Source: CAKRJP01 sp963589425 (lineage in GTDB: Bacteria; Bacillota; Clostridia; Lachnospirales; Lachnospiraceae). From it: 64,000 nt of DNA. The stretch's first letter is position 1. Every line of letters begins with the position of its first letter. The position numbers were made by a program, and so were the translations under genes. Location: NCBI GenBank assembly GCA_963589425.1, contig CAVAKZ010000006.1:11703-75702 (forward strand), given 5' to 3'. A model generated the notes under the pieces. It had not been told where the DNA came from. It made no database searches and worked only from the letters and a program-made list of their open reading frames with translations. Of this stretch, positions 8,991 to 17,274 are shown in pieces.

Positions 8991-9698
8991 TCAAGAAAGA
9001 GGAGACACATGGCACACCGTCAAAACACCATGCTCCACAAAGAATTTAATCCGCAGCCCAGCAAAATCCATTCCGTAGATCCTGTCTGGATCTTCCTGGT
9101 AGGAGGGTCTGGGGTCCTGGGATAGGATTTGCGTCAGCGTCTCCTGCTTTTCTTTGGGAATGCGCTCTTTTAGGGAGCTGCCATCCTTTGGATCAGTTTG
9201 GAAAACTACCTGCAGGCCATCGTTTTTGTGAAGGTCGGAAAAGCTTCCTTTTACCTCTGGTTTTGCATCTACATAGGGGAGATAGGGCTTGATATCGTAG
9301 ATGGGGGTTCCATCCATCATGTCGATTCCTGACACTAGAAGAACCTTTCCGAAGGCGTCAGTTTCCTCTACGGAAATTAATTCCACGCAGGATAATCCTA
9401 TGGGATTGGGACGAAAGGGGGACCTAGTGGCAAAGACTCCGACCCTCTGATTGCCTCCCAGGCGGGGAGGTCTTACCGTGGCATGCCAGGACTTTTGTCT
9501 TACTTCTGAAAAGCCCCACAAAAGCCACAAGTGGGAATAGTCTTCGATGCCCCTTAGGGCTTCCGGATTTCGAAATTCTGCTTCAAAGACGATACGTCCT
9601 GTGGTATTTGCCAGGCCGCTTTGCCTGGGAAGACCGAATTTTTCCGGAAAATCTGTATGAATAGTTGCGATTTTTTTTAAAGTTAAATCCTGTGACAT
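8991..9698 (-). CDS. trmO: tRNA (adenine-N6)-methyltransferase TrmO family
   Basis: A 235-residue protein of the TsaA/TrmO family, which uses S-adenosylmethionine to methylate the N6 of t6A37 in threonine tRNAs. The family core is clear: residues 9-20 (KKIATIHTDFPEKFG), GLANTTGRIVF, EDYSHLWLLWGF, the signature GVFATRSPFRPNPIGLS near 90, and DGTPIYDIKPYLPY near 130. A C-terminal extension (about 145-235) carries the usual second domain. ATG 9698 is preferred to ATG 9725 because AGAAGGA lies just ahead of it. The gene faces away from the next one, with a palindrome between them. Confidence 0.93.
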   Translation of the reverse strand: MSQDLTLKKIATIHTDFPEKFGLPRQSGLANTTGRIVFEAEFRNPEALRGIEDYSHLWLLWGFSEVRQKSWHATVRPPRLGGNQRVGVFATRSPFRPNPIGLSCVELISVEETDAFGKVLLVSGIDMMDGTPIYDIKPYLPYVDAKPEVKGSFSDLHKNDGLQVVFQTDPKDGSSLKERIPKEKQETLTQILSQDPRPSYQEDPDRIYGMDFAGLRIKFFVEHGVLTVCHVSPLS

Positions 9699-9730
9699 TT
9701 TTCCTGATCCTTCTTTCAATTGCATGCATA

Positions 9731-9776
9731 TTGGCTATAGTGAAATAACATAATTATATTATACAATGATAGCCAA
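9731..9776. repeat. Spaced palindrome between trmO and prpF
   Basis: An exact 8-bp inverted repeat, TTGGCTAT at 9731-9738 and ATAGCCAA at 9769-9776, flanks a 30-bp very AT-rich core in the space between two divergent genes. It could be an operator or a promoter-proximal hairpin; no T-run follows it. Confidence 0.4.
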
Positions 9777-9837
9777 AGTCGATATGCTAAACTTGTTACA
9801 GAAAATAATAGGTTAAATATAAAGGAAATATAAGATC

Positions 9838-10977
9838 ATGAGAAAATTTAAAACGGTATTTATGCGGGGAGGCACTAGTAAAGGTTGTTTCTTTTTAAAA
9901 GAAGATCTGCCGGAAAATCAGGCAGAATGGGATAGTATTTTTTTACAGGCTATGGGAAGCCCAGACCCTAAGCAAATCGATGGACTAGGGGGAACAGTTT
10001 CTTCTAACAATAAAATCGTTGTTGTGTGGAAAAGCAAAGAGCCGGGAGTGGACGTAGAATATTTGGTAGGCCAGGTGATTGTGGGAAAAGACCAGGTGGA
10101 CTATAAGTCTAATTGTGGAAATATGACAGCAGCTGTAGGCCCTTATGCCGTGGAAGAGGGATTGGTTAATGTTCAGGAGCCCATAACTACAGTTCATCTT
10201 TTAAACCGTAATACGGATAAATATATAGACGTAACTGTTCCCTGTGAGAATGGAACTTGTGCAGAAAAGGGAGATTGTCATATTGCGGGAGTGGACGGAA
10301 CCGCGCCGGAATTAAAGGTGAAGTTTTTAAATCCCACAGGGGCTAAGACCGGAAAACTTCTTCCTACATCAAATGTGCTGGATGTTTTAGATATTCCCGG
10401 ATTTGGAAAAATAGAGGCGACTATTCTGGATGTGTCAAACCCAATGGTTTTGGTGCAGGCAGAGGACCTGGGAATTTTGGGTATGGAACTTCCGGAGGAA
10501 GTGAATGCCAATGAGAAACTTATGGATCTTTTAGAAAAGATTCGGGGACTTGCAGCCTGCAAAATGGGATTTGCAAAGGACCTTATAGATGCTTCGGAGA
10601 ACAGCCCTGCAGTCCCTAAGGTGGGATTTGTTACTGGTCCCAAAACTTACAGGGAAATAGGAGGCGGCCAGGTAGAGGCTAGCAATATGGACCTGTGTGC
10701 CCGGGTGATTTCTGTATTTAAGTGTCATAAGGCCTGCCCTCTTACCTCGGCCAGTGCCATTGCTGTAGCGGCAGCCCTAGAGGGAACGGTGGTTCAAAAG
10801 CTTGTAAGTGAAAAGATGGACCCGGAAAATATTCGAATTGGTCATCCTAGCGGTATTATGACCATGTGTCCGGAAATTGTAAGCAAAGAAAAAATAGAAG
10901 AGATAGAGGTGCCGGCTGTGGCAGTGCAGAGAACAGCAAGAAGGATTATGGACGGAATCTTGTATATTCGCAACTAG
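9838..10977 (+). CDS. PrpF-family isomerase (methylitaconate/aconitate isomerase-like)
   Basis: A 379-residue member of the PrpF family, two-domain proteins with a diaminopimelate-epimerase-like fold that shift double bonds in tricarboxylates and related acids (3-methylitaconate isomerase, cis-trans aconitate isomerase, oxalomesaconate tautomerase). Family marks are the N-terminal FMRGGTSKGCFF, DGLGGTVSSNNKI, KSNCGNMTAAVGPYAVEEG with the catalytic-type Cys, and GHPSGIM near residue 335. It stands alone: no methylcitrate, glutamate-fermentation or gallate genes lie nearby, so the substrate cannot be assigned. The start follows AAAGGAAATATAAGATC. Confidence 0.85.
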   Translation: MRKFKTVFMRGGTSKGCFFLKEDLPENQAEWDSIFLQAMGSPDPKQIDGLGGTVSSNNKIVVVWKSKEPGVDVEYLVGQVIVGKDQVDYKSNCGNMTAAVGPYAVEEGLVNVQEPITTVHLLNRNTDKYIDVTVPCENGTCAEKGDCHIAGVDGTAPELKVKFLNPTGAKTGKLLPTSNVLDVLDIPGFGKIEATILDVSNPMVLVQAEDLGILGMELPEEVNANEKLMDLLEKIRGLAACKMGFAKDLIDASENSPAVPKVGFVTGPKTYREIGGGQVEASNMDLCARVISVFKCHKACPLTSASAIAVAAALEGTVVQKLVSEKMDPENIRIGHPSGIMTMCPEIVSKEKIEEIEVPAVAVQRTARRIMDGILYIRN

Positions 10978-11030
10978 AATATAAGCAGTTAGAAGATAAC
11001 ATAAGCAGCTAGAATATGATCAGAATATGT

Positions 11031-11075
11031 AAAAAGAGTGTTTCCTGGGACTTTATCCGGGAAACACTCTTTTTA
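11031..11075. terminator. Bidirectional terminator
   Basis: A 14-bp stem (AGAGTGTTTCCTGG with CCGGGAAACACTCT, one G-U) has A residues before and T residues after, so it can end transcription from both the PrpF gene and the facing EamA gene. Confidence 0.9.
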
Positions 11076-11084
11076 TAGTTAAGC

Positions 11085-11939
11085 TTAGGCATGTTTTAAA
11101 TTATAGTGCCATTTATAAACTGCGCTGCCAATAATAATGAGATATCCGATAATGCTTAAGGCATCTGGGATTTGTCCTAGGAAGACAAATCCTAGGAGGG
11201 CTGCAAACAATACCTGGGTGTAATCGAAGACAGAAATTTCCTTGGCTGGGGCCTTGGTGTAGGCCTTGGTGATGGACAGCTGTCCTCCGGCTGCGGCTGC
11301 TCCTGCTAAAAGCAGCATGAGCATTTGGTGAGGGGTCATAGGCTTTGCTCCCACAATCAGAAATGGCCCCGTAACGATACAGGAGAATACGGAGAAGAAC
11401 ATAACAATAACAGGCCCTCTTTCCCCGTTGGTTCCAAGTTTCCTTACAAAGGTGTAGGCGATTCCGGCTCCCAGGCCACCAACTACACCTGCCATTGCGT
11501 AGAAAAATTGCATATTCATGGAAGGTTTTACTACAAAGATGGCACCGATAAAAGCCACGATGACGCAGCCCCATTCGATTTTATTTGCCTTTTCTTTCAA
11601 AATAAAGTAGGACATAATAATGGCAAAGAAGGGTGACAATTTATTTAAGATATTGGCGTCAGCGATGTTTAACTTATCGATGGCATAGAAGTTACAGATC
11701 AGTCCGGAAGTTCCGAAGAAGCTGCGAAAGAAAAGGTCCTTCCAGCTTTCTCTTTTGATCTTAAATCCCCCTTCGCTTCTTGCTAAAAGAACGATGGCCA
11801 CAACAGCTGCCACCGCATTTCTAAAAAAAGCCTTCTGCATGGTGGGCAGGTCCCCGGACAGTCGGACAAAGAAGGTCATGAGGGCGAAGAAAAATCCCGC
11901 CATAATAATATACATAATTCCTTGTTTCTTATCATTCAT
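11085..11939 (-). CDS. EamA-family (DMT) transporter
   Basis: A 284-residue membrane protein with about ten hydrophobic helices arranged as two EamA repeats (residues 7-135 and 150-280), the layout of drug/metabolite transporters of the RhaT/RarD superfamily. The second repeat includes TKAYTKAPAKEISVFDYTQVLFAALLG, typical of this group. The gene lies 27 nt downstream of the MATE gene on the same strand, so both exporters are probably co-transcribed. The substrate is unknown. Confidence 0.88.
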   Translation of the reverse strand: MNDKKQGIMYIIMAGFFFALMTFFVRLSGDLPTMQKAFFRNAVAAVVAIVLLARSEGGFKIKRESWKDLFFRSFFGTSGLICNFYAIDKLNIADANILNKLSPFFAIIMSYFILKEKANKIEWGCVIVAFIGAIFVVKPSMNMQFFYAMAGVVGGLGAGIAYTFVRKLGTNGERGPVIVMFFSVFSCIVTGPFLIVGAKPMTPHQMLMLLLAGAAAAGGQLSITKAYTKAPAKEISVFDYTQVLFAALLGFVFLGQIPDALSIIGYLIIIGSAVYKWHYNLKHA

Positions 11940-11966
11940 GAAAATACCCCTTTTCTATTTATATTT

Positions 11967-13319
11967 TTAATGTCTGTTACCTGAAGGAATGATGCCCTTG
12001 GTTTTCAGCCATTTGTAAGCAATGAGACATACAATCACGGATAAAAGAGATCCGCAGGCTGTAGCGATTCCCATTGGGAAGAGAGTATCCGGAAACCACA
12101 AAGAAGTGAGATAGACTCCCGGAACTCGCATACAGCATATGGCGATAATATTGTGGAGGAAGGAAATTTCCGATCTTCCGTAGGCACAGAAATAACCACT
12201 AAAACTAAAGTGGATTCCTGCAAAAATACAGTCGAAAATATAGCCGTGGATGTACTGCTCTCCTAAAAGAGTTACTGCGGCATCCGATGTAAATAAGCCT
12301 ACAATATTTCCTCCAATAAATTGCACTGCAACAGAGATTACAAGGCCGTAGATGACGGTAATACAAATGGCATAGCCAAGGGTAGAAGAGGCTCTCTCGT
12401 GCTGCCCGGCTCCCACATTTTGTGCTCCTAAAGCCGATACAGTAGACAGCATGGAGGAAGGAACCAAAAATACAAAGCTGATAATTTTCTCTACAATACC
12501 AACAGCAGCTGCCGCATTTAATCCCCTGCGGTTAGCGATCACCGTAATGATCAAAAAGGCAATCTGAATAAATCCATCCTGCAGGGCAATAGGAATACCG
12601 ATACGCACGATCTGACTCATAACAGAAGGTGCAGGCTTTAAATCACTGCCTTTTATAGAAATCCCCAGATTCTTTTTCCTAAGGATGGTAACCAATGCCA
12701 AGATCACACTGATGGTCTGGGACAGGGTGGTTCCAAGAGCAGCGCCGGCAGGCCCCATGCCCATGCCACCCATAAAGAGATAATCCAGCCCAATATTACA
12801 CAGGCAGGCAACTGCAATAAAATACATAGGAGTCTTGGAATCTCCCAGTCCACGAAAAATGGAACTAATCACGTTATAGGCGGTGATAAAAGGAATCCCT
12901 ACAAAACAGATCATCAGATACTGAATGGTTCCATCCACAGCCTCCGCCGGAGTGGACATAAGGGAAACAATAGTCTTAACAAATAATAGAAGAATCCCGG
13001 CCAGCACAAGAGAGGATGCAATAAAAAGAGTCACTGTATTTCCCACAACAGAGGAAGCCCGGTCCCTATTCTTGGCCCCGATGGCTTGACCAATACAAAC
13101 AGTAGTCCCCATAGCCAGCCCTACAATCACCACAGTAATCATGTGCATGATCTGACTACCTACAGAAACAGCAGTAGTACTGGCAGCTCCCTCAAACTGC
13201 CCGATAATAAAAAGGTCAGCCATACCATATAAGGTTTGTAAAAAATATGATAATAAATAAGGAAGTGAGAAGTAGGCAATATTCCTAAGAACACTTCCGG
13301 AAGTGAAATCACGTTTCAT
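11967..13319 (-). CDS. MATE-family multidrug/Na+ efflux transporter
   Basis: A 450-residue protein with 12 hydrophobic segments and the MATE fold in two six-helix halves. Typical family stretches are SLPYLLSYFLQTLYGMADLFIIGQF near the start, GQAIGAKNRDRA, and VIANRRGLNAAAAVGIVEKI in the second half. MATE proteins use Na+ or H+ gradients to expel drugs or metabolites. I take ATG 13319 as start because GGGAGGG lies about 11 bases upstream; ATG 13343 lies upstream of that site and has none of its own. An EamA exporter follows on the same strand. Confidence 0.9.
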   Translation of the reverse strand: MKRDFTSGSVLRNIAYFSLPYLLSYFLQTLYGMADLFIIGQFEGAASTTAVSVGSQIMHMITVVIVGLAMGTTVCIGQAIGAKNRDRASSVVGNTVTLFIASSLVLAGILLLFVKTIVSLMSTPAEAVDGTIQYLMICFVGIPFITAYNVISSIFRGLGDSKTPMYFIAVACLCNIGLDYLFMGGMGMGPAGAALGTTLSQTISVILALVTILRKKNLGISIKGSDLKPAPSVMSQIVRIGIPIALQDGFIQIAFLIITVIANRRGLNAAAAVGIVEKIISFVFLVPSSMLSTVSALGAQNVGAGQHERASSTLGYAICITVIYGLVISVAVQFIGGNIVGLFTSDAAVTLLGEQYIHGYIFDCIFAGIHFSFSGYFCAYGRSEISFLHNIIAICCMRVPGVYLTSLWFPDTLFPMGIATACGSLLSVIVCLIAYKWLKTKGIIPSGNRH

Positions 13320-13476
13320 TAAAGAAGAATCCCTCCCAATCATAGAGTCATTTTAAATTGTTGCTTTCAAATGCAAGAAAGTCAACAAATCCTATTATAC
13401 GCTTATTTTGATGATATGTAAGGTGAAATATTGTTTTAGGGTCTTTAGTTGAGTGGAATTGCAGATCTATAATTTG

Positions 13477-13505
13477 TTGTGATTACACAATAAAACGAGT
13501 ATACT
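13477..13505 (+). promoter_or_regulatory. Sigma-A-type promoter upstream of the regulator remnant
   Basis: TTGTGA at 13477-13482 and TATACT at 13500-13505 are spaced by exactly 17 bp. It would transcribe into the damaged response regulator, so it may be a relic promoter of the former two-component operon. Confidence 0.5.
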
Positions 13506-13562
13506 AAGAATATGTATGTGCAAAGTTCATAAAAGCCGAGGCTGGAATAGGGCACTGATAAA

Positions 13563-14540
13563 GTGATAAGTATAGTTTATAAAGGAATTAAGAATGAAGA
13601 TTTTATTTACAGATGTGAAAATGCCATTATGACCGGTCTGGAATTGGCAAAAAACGTTTATGCTAGGTGGCCGGAGATTAAGATTATTATTTATAGTGCT
13701 TACGGAGAATTTGAGTTCGCGAGGGCAGCTATGGAAGCTAATGCCATAAGATACTTATTAAAACCCATTGATTTAGACCAATTTAAGAGTCTGATGGAAG
13801 CTGTGATAGATTCAGTTAGTAAGGAACAAAAAGATCGAGAAGAGAAAGACTTTCATCGAATGGAAAGTGAAAAAAATCTCTTGTTCAAGATTTTTAGTAC
13901 GGGAAGTGGTTCTGATCGGGAAATTAAGGATATATCTAATCTATTATTTCATGATGCCAACTTTTCAGGAAGGCTGTTATATATTCAATTTACAGATAAT
14001 TTTTTTGATAAATATGAAGAAAAGTTTTGCGAGATGTTGAAAAAGTATTTTTCGGGAAATACAGAATATCTGAATATGTATCCCAATGAGGCCTACCTTG
14101 TAGTGGGGGAGGAAAAGGAGCGAGAGCTAAAAAATAAGGGGGATAAGATCCTAAAGCAGCTAGAAAATCGATTTGACAGCAATGGGGTGATACTTGTCAG
14201 TGATGGCTTTTCTAGCATGGAGCAAATGTTAGAGGGATTGCATCAGATTCATAGAATACAGAAAGACCTTTTTTCTTATAATAACCAAACCATTCTTATA
14301 AAGGACTACCTTGGTAATAAGTCCTATTATGAATTCGATGCGGAAAAAATATGTAAGAAACTTCGGGTGGCTATTGAAGGTCATGAGGAAGAATTTATTA
14401 GAAAGTATAATGATCAACTTGTAGAATCGATAAAATCCATGGAAAGAGTTAGTAAGCTGTATTTGCAAAATATGCTATATTCCATTGTGAAAACTATGTA
14501 TGATTATTATCCGGGGATAGAATCTAAGGAACTTTTATTG
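13563..14540 (+). pseudogene. Remnant of a YesN-like response regulator
   Basis: This region encodes most of a receiver domain and the linker region of a YesN/AraC-type response regulator, but it is broken in three ways. The first about 45 residues of the receiver are missing. A frame change occurs inside the phosphorylation loop: LFTDVKMPL is read at about 13592-13628 in one frame and stops, and MTGLELAKNVYARWPEIKIIIYSAYGEF continues in another from 13629, consistent with loss of one base. The C-terminal AraC helix-turn-helix is absent: after YYPGIESKE the sequence passes straight into kinase sequence. The conserved SAYGEFEFARAAMEANAIRYLLKPID shows the family beyond doubt. Confidence 0.85.
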
Positions 14541-14842
14541 TCTTTCCAGCATTAAGTGGAAGGCTATCCGGTCTGGACAAGATGATATTGCCGAGATTAC
14601 AAGTTTGCTGGCAGTCTTTTATCGTACAGCTCTTAATGGGGGAAAACAGATTACTACAGTACAGAATGAACTTGACAATATAAAAGCTTATATACAGATA
14701 CAATTGATATCTCATGAAAATAGTTTTGAAGTGCAATATGATTTATCTGATCAGGGACGAAAATACAATATGCCCAATTTTCTATTGCAGCCCATTGTAG
14801 AAAATGCAATCTGTCATGGAGCCGATGCCTGTGAAGAGGAAA
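14541..14842 (+). pseudogene. Fragment of a YesM-like sensor histidine kinase
   Basis: About 100 codons of the His_kinase domain of a YesM/LytS-type sensor. The segment CLSSIKWKAIRSGQDDI matches the part just after the phospho-acceptor box, then come LAVFYRTALNGGKQITTVQNEL, IKAYIQIQ and the N-box LLQPIVENAICHG. The membrane, HAMP and phospho-acceptor parts upstream and the ATP-binding glycine boxes downstream are missing. Both ends are junctions with unrelated coding sequence (regulator fragment before, nagB fragment after). It is the natural partner type of the preceding YesN-like regulator, so a former operon has been partly deleted. Confidence 0.85.
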
Positions 14843-15132
14843 ACTTCGAAAAGGAAACCCATTGTGTCAAATTAGCGGAGAGAACCATAGAAGCGAATAA
14901 AAGATTTTTTGATTCGGCAGAGGATGTGCCAAAGGAAGCTTACACTATGGGAATCAAGACGATTATGCAGGCAAAAAAGATTCTTGTGGTAGTCAGTGGA
15001 AAAGATAAGGCATCTATGGTAAAACGAGCTTTTTTTGGACCGGTTACACCGGATGTTCCGGCATCTATTTTGCAGATGCACAATGATGTAACCTTGGTGG
15101 CAGATGAGGAAGCACTTTCAGAAATAGAATAA
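14843..15132 (+). pseudogene. nagB: C-terminal fragment of glucosamine-6-phosphate deaminase
   Basis: The last about 95 residues of a NagB protein, in frame with the kinase fragment before it. NFEKETHCVKL matches the sequence after the NagB motif GFNEPG; then RTIEANKRFFDSAEDVPKEAYTMG, TIMQAKKILVVVSGKDKA, GPVTPDVPASILQMHNDV and VADEEALSEIE follow to the normal end. The whole N-terminal two-thirds with the active-site Asp and His is lost, so no deaminase activity is possible. A good terminator follows at 15141. The fused frame (14521-15132) is open and might still make a chimeric polypeptide, but no ribosome site is visible. Confidence 0.88.
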
Positions 15133-15140
15133 AAATAGAA

Positions 15141-15183
15141 AGAGACGCAATAATTGCTTAGATTATTATTGTGTCTCTTTTTT
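15141..15183 (+). terminator. Terminator after the nagB fragment
   Basis: A 14-bp hairpin (AGAGACGCAATAAT with ATTATTGTGTCTCT, one G-U) followed by a T-run; probably the original nagB terminator. Confidence 0.88.
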
Positions 15184-15317
15184 GCTGCATAAAATGCATT
15201 TCCAGATTCATTCGCAGTCTTGCGTTCTGCCTGCATTTGGATTAGAATAACCTTATCGTAAATGTGGGGGAGTCTAGGCTTCTTCACTAGATTTAAATAG
15301 ATAAGAAGGAGACGATT

Positions 15318-16241
15318 ATGAACAAACCAGTTTTGGTGATTATGGCGGCAGGCATGGGCAGCCGTTATGGGGGACTTAAGCAGATCGATCCTGTGGATGA
15401 GGATGGCCATATCATCATGGATTTCTCGATGTATGATGCAAGAAGAGCAGGCTTTGAGAAAGTAATCTTTATTATAAAGAAGGAAAATGAGGCTACCTTT
15501 AGGGAGGCGGTGGGAGATCGCATCGCTCAGTTTATGGAGGTTTCCTATGCATTTCAGGAACTTTCTAATCTTCCTGATGGTTATAAGCTGCCGGAGGGCA
15601 GGAAGAAGCCTTGGGGAACTGCTCATGCAGTCTACTCTTGTATTGATCAGGTAGATGGCCCCTTTGCTGTTATTAATGCAGATGACTATTATGGACCGGA
15701 AAGTTTTCAGTTAATCTATGATTACCTGTCCACCCATCAGGACGACGAAAAATATCGCTATACCATGGTGGGATATCTTTTGGGTAATACTGTAACAGAC
15801 AATGGTCACGTGGCCAGAGGTGTTTGCAGTATGAATGAGAAGAATGAACTTGTAGATATTAAGGAGCGCACCCGGATCGAGAAGCGGCCTGATGGTATTG
15901 CTTATACAGAGGATGATGGAGAGACTTGGACTTATCTTCCGGAAGATACGGTAGTTTCCATGAATATGTGGGGATTTACAAGAAGTATTCTGGAGGAGAT
16001 CAAGGCAGGCTTCCCGGCATTTCTTGATAAGGGCCTAGAGGAGAACCCCCAGAAGTGTGAATACTTCCTTCCGTCTGTGGTTAATGATTTGCTGGAAAGT
16101 GAGCAGGCTACAGTTACCGTGCTTACTTCCAAGGATAAATGGTACGGAGTAACTTACAAAGAGGACAAGCCGGTGGTGGTAAATGCCATCCAGAGCATGA
16201 AAGATCAAGGTAGATACCCACAGCATGTGTGGGAGAATTAG
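15318..16241 (+). CDS. Sugar-phosphate nucleotidyltransferase family protein
   Basis: A 307-residue protein with the N-terminal signature VIMAAGMGSRYGGLKQ, the NTP-binding loop of the nucleotidyltransferase (GT-A-like) fold used to make NDP-sugars. Further support is GTAHAVYSCID and the metal-binding type NADDYYG near residue 120. It is longer than the core domain and has no left-handed beta-helix repeats, so it is not a GlmU type. galE begins 12 nt after its stop, so it probably acts on a sugar related to UDP-glucose/UDP-galactose metabolism, but the exact substrate is unclear. The start follows AGAAGGAGACGATT. Confidence 0.85.
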   Translation: MNKPVLVIMAAGMGSRYGGLKQIDPVDEDGHIIMDFSMYDARRAGFEKVIFIIKKENEATFREAVGDRIAQFMEVSYAFQELSNLPDGYKLPEGRKKPWGTAHAVYSCIDQVDGPFAVINADDYYGPESFQLIYDYLSTHQDDEKYRYTMVGYLLGNTVTDNGHVARGVCSMNEKNELVDIKERTRIEKRPDGIAYTEDDGETWTYLPEDTVVSMNMWGFTRSILEEIKAGFPAFLDKGLEENPQKCEYFLPSVVNDLLESEQATVTVLTSKDKWYGVTYKEDKPVVVNAIQSMKDQGRYPQHVWEN

Positions 16242-16252
16242 GAGGCGTTACG

Positions 16253-17272
16253 ATGAAGAAAATTTTAATTACCGGAGGAGCAGGATACATTGGAAGTCAC
16301 ACAGCAGTGGAGCTCTTAAATCAAGATTATGAAGTTGTGGTTTACGACAATTTGTGTAATTCTTCCAAAGAGTCATTGAAAAGAGTAGAGGAGCTTACTG
16401 GTAAGAAGGTTGCCTTTTATGAGGGAGATGTTTTAGATGAGGCTGCTTTAGAGGCTATGCTTAAGGCGGAGAAGCCGGATGCGGTAATTCACTGTGCAGC
16501 TTTAAAAGCAGTAGGAGAATCTGTAGAGAAGCCACTGCTTTACTATCATAATAATATTACTGGAACCTTAACGCTTCTTCGTGTAATGGATCGATGCGGC
16601 GTAAAGAATATCGTATTTAGTTCTTCTGCTACTGTATATGGAGATCCAAAGGAGATGCCTATTACAGAGGCATGCCCTAAGGGACAGTGCACCAATCCTT
16701 ATGGTTGGACCAAGTCTATGATGGAGCAGATTATGACAGATTTCCAGAAGGCAAATCCGGAGTGGAATGTGATCTTGCTTCGTTACTTTAATCCGGTAGG
16801 AGCTCATGAGAGCGGACGTATTGGTGAGGATCCAAAGGGAATTCCCAACAACCTTATGCCATACATCACTCAGGTAGCTGTAGGAAAGAGAGAAAAGCTT
16901 GGAGTTTTTGGAAATGACTATGATACTCCAGACGGAACCGGAGTTCGTGACTATATCCATGTAGTCGATCTGGCTATTGGTCACGTAAAGGCTGTTGATT
17001 ACATTTTCAGCAATCCGGGAATTGACGTGATTAACCTAGGTACCGGTGTGGGATATTCTGTGCTGGATATGGTAAAGGCATTTTCTAAGGCCTGCGGCAA
17101 GGACCTTCCTTATGAGATTAAGCCAAGACGTGCAGGAGATGTGGCTATGTGCTATGCAGATCCTACCAAGGCTTATGAAGTTTTGGGATGGAAGGCTGAA
17201 AGAGGACTGGATAAGATGTGTGAAGATTCCTGGAGATGGCAGTCTCAGAATCCAGATGGCTACAGGAGTTAA
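16253..17272 (+). CDS. galE: UDP-glucose 4-epimerase
   Basis: A 339-residue extended short-chain dehydrogenase/reductase. GGAGYIGSH at residues 7-15 is the NAD-binding glycine motif, VYDNLCNSSKESL is the GalE-type strand after it, FSSSATVYGDP holds the catalytic Ser, and NPYGWTKSMMEQ holds the Tyr and Lys of YxxxK. LRYFNPVGAHESGRIGEDP and the C-terminal AMCYADPTKA are typical for the family. It interconverts UDP-glucose and UDP-galactose (some members also the N-acetyl forms). ATG 16253 has AGGAGGCGTTACG before it. It is two bases from gdpP and linked to the nucleotidyltransferase before it. Confidence 0.95.
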   Translation: MKKILITGGAGYIGSHTAVELLNQDYEVVVYDNLCNSSKESLKRVEELTGKKVAFYEGDVLDEAALEAMLKAEKPDAVIHCAALKAVGESVEKPLLYYHNNITGTLTLLRVMDRCGVKNIVFSSSATVYGDPKEMPITEACPKGQCTNPYGWTKSMMEQIMTDFQKANPEWNVILLRYFNPVGAHESGRIGEDPKGIPNNLMPYITQVAVGKREKLGVFGNDYDTPDGTGVRDYIHVVDLAIGHVKAVDYIFSNPGIDVINLGTGVGYSVLDMVKAFSKACGKDLPYEIKPRRAGDVAMCYADPTKAYEVLGWKAERGLDKMCEDSWRWQSQNPDGYRS

Positions 17273-17274
17273 TT

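Noticed and set aside
8867..9049. 60-codon open frame on the plus strand.
   Set aside because: It runs into trmO on the other strand, has odd composition and resembles no protein; it follows the operon terminator.
11031..11075. Long inverted repeat considered as the end of a mobile element.
   Set aside because: There is no transposase or target duplication; it has the A-run, stem and T-run of a two-way terminator.
14940..15626. 228-codon open frame on the minus strand across the nagB remnant and nucleotidyltransferase gene.
   Set aside because: It crosses a strong terminator and the start of an intact gene; no family pattern is seen.
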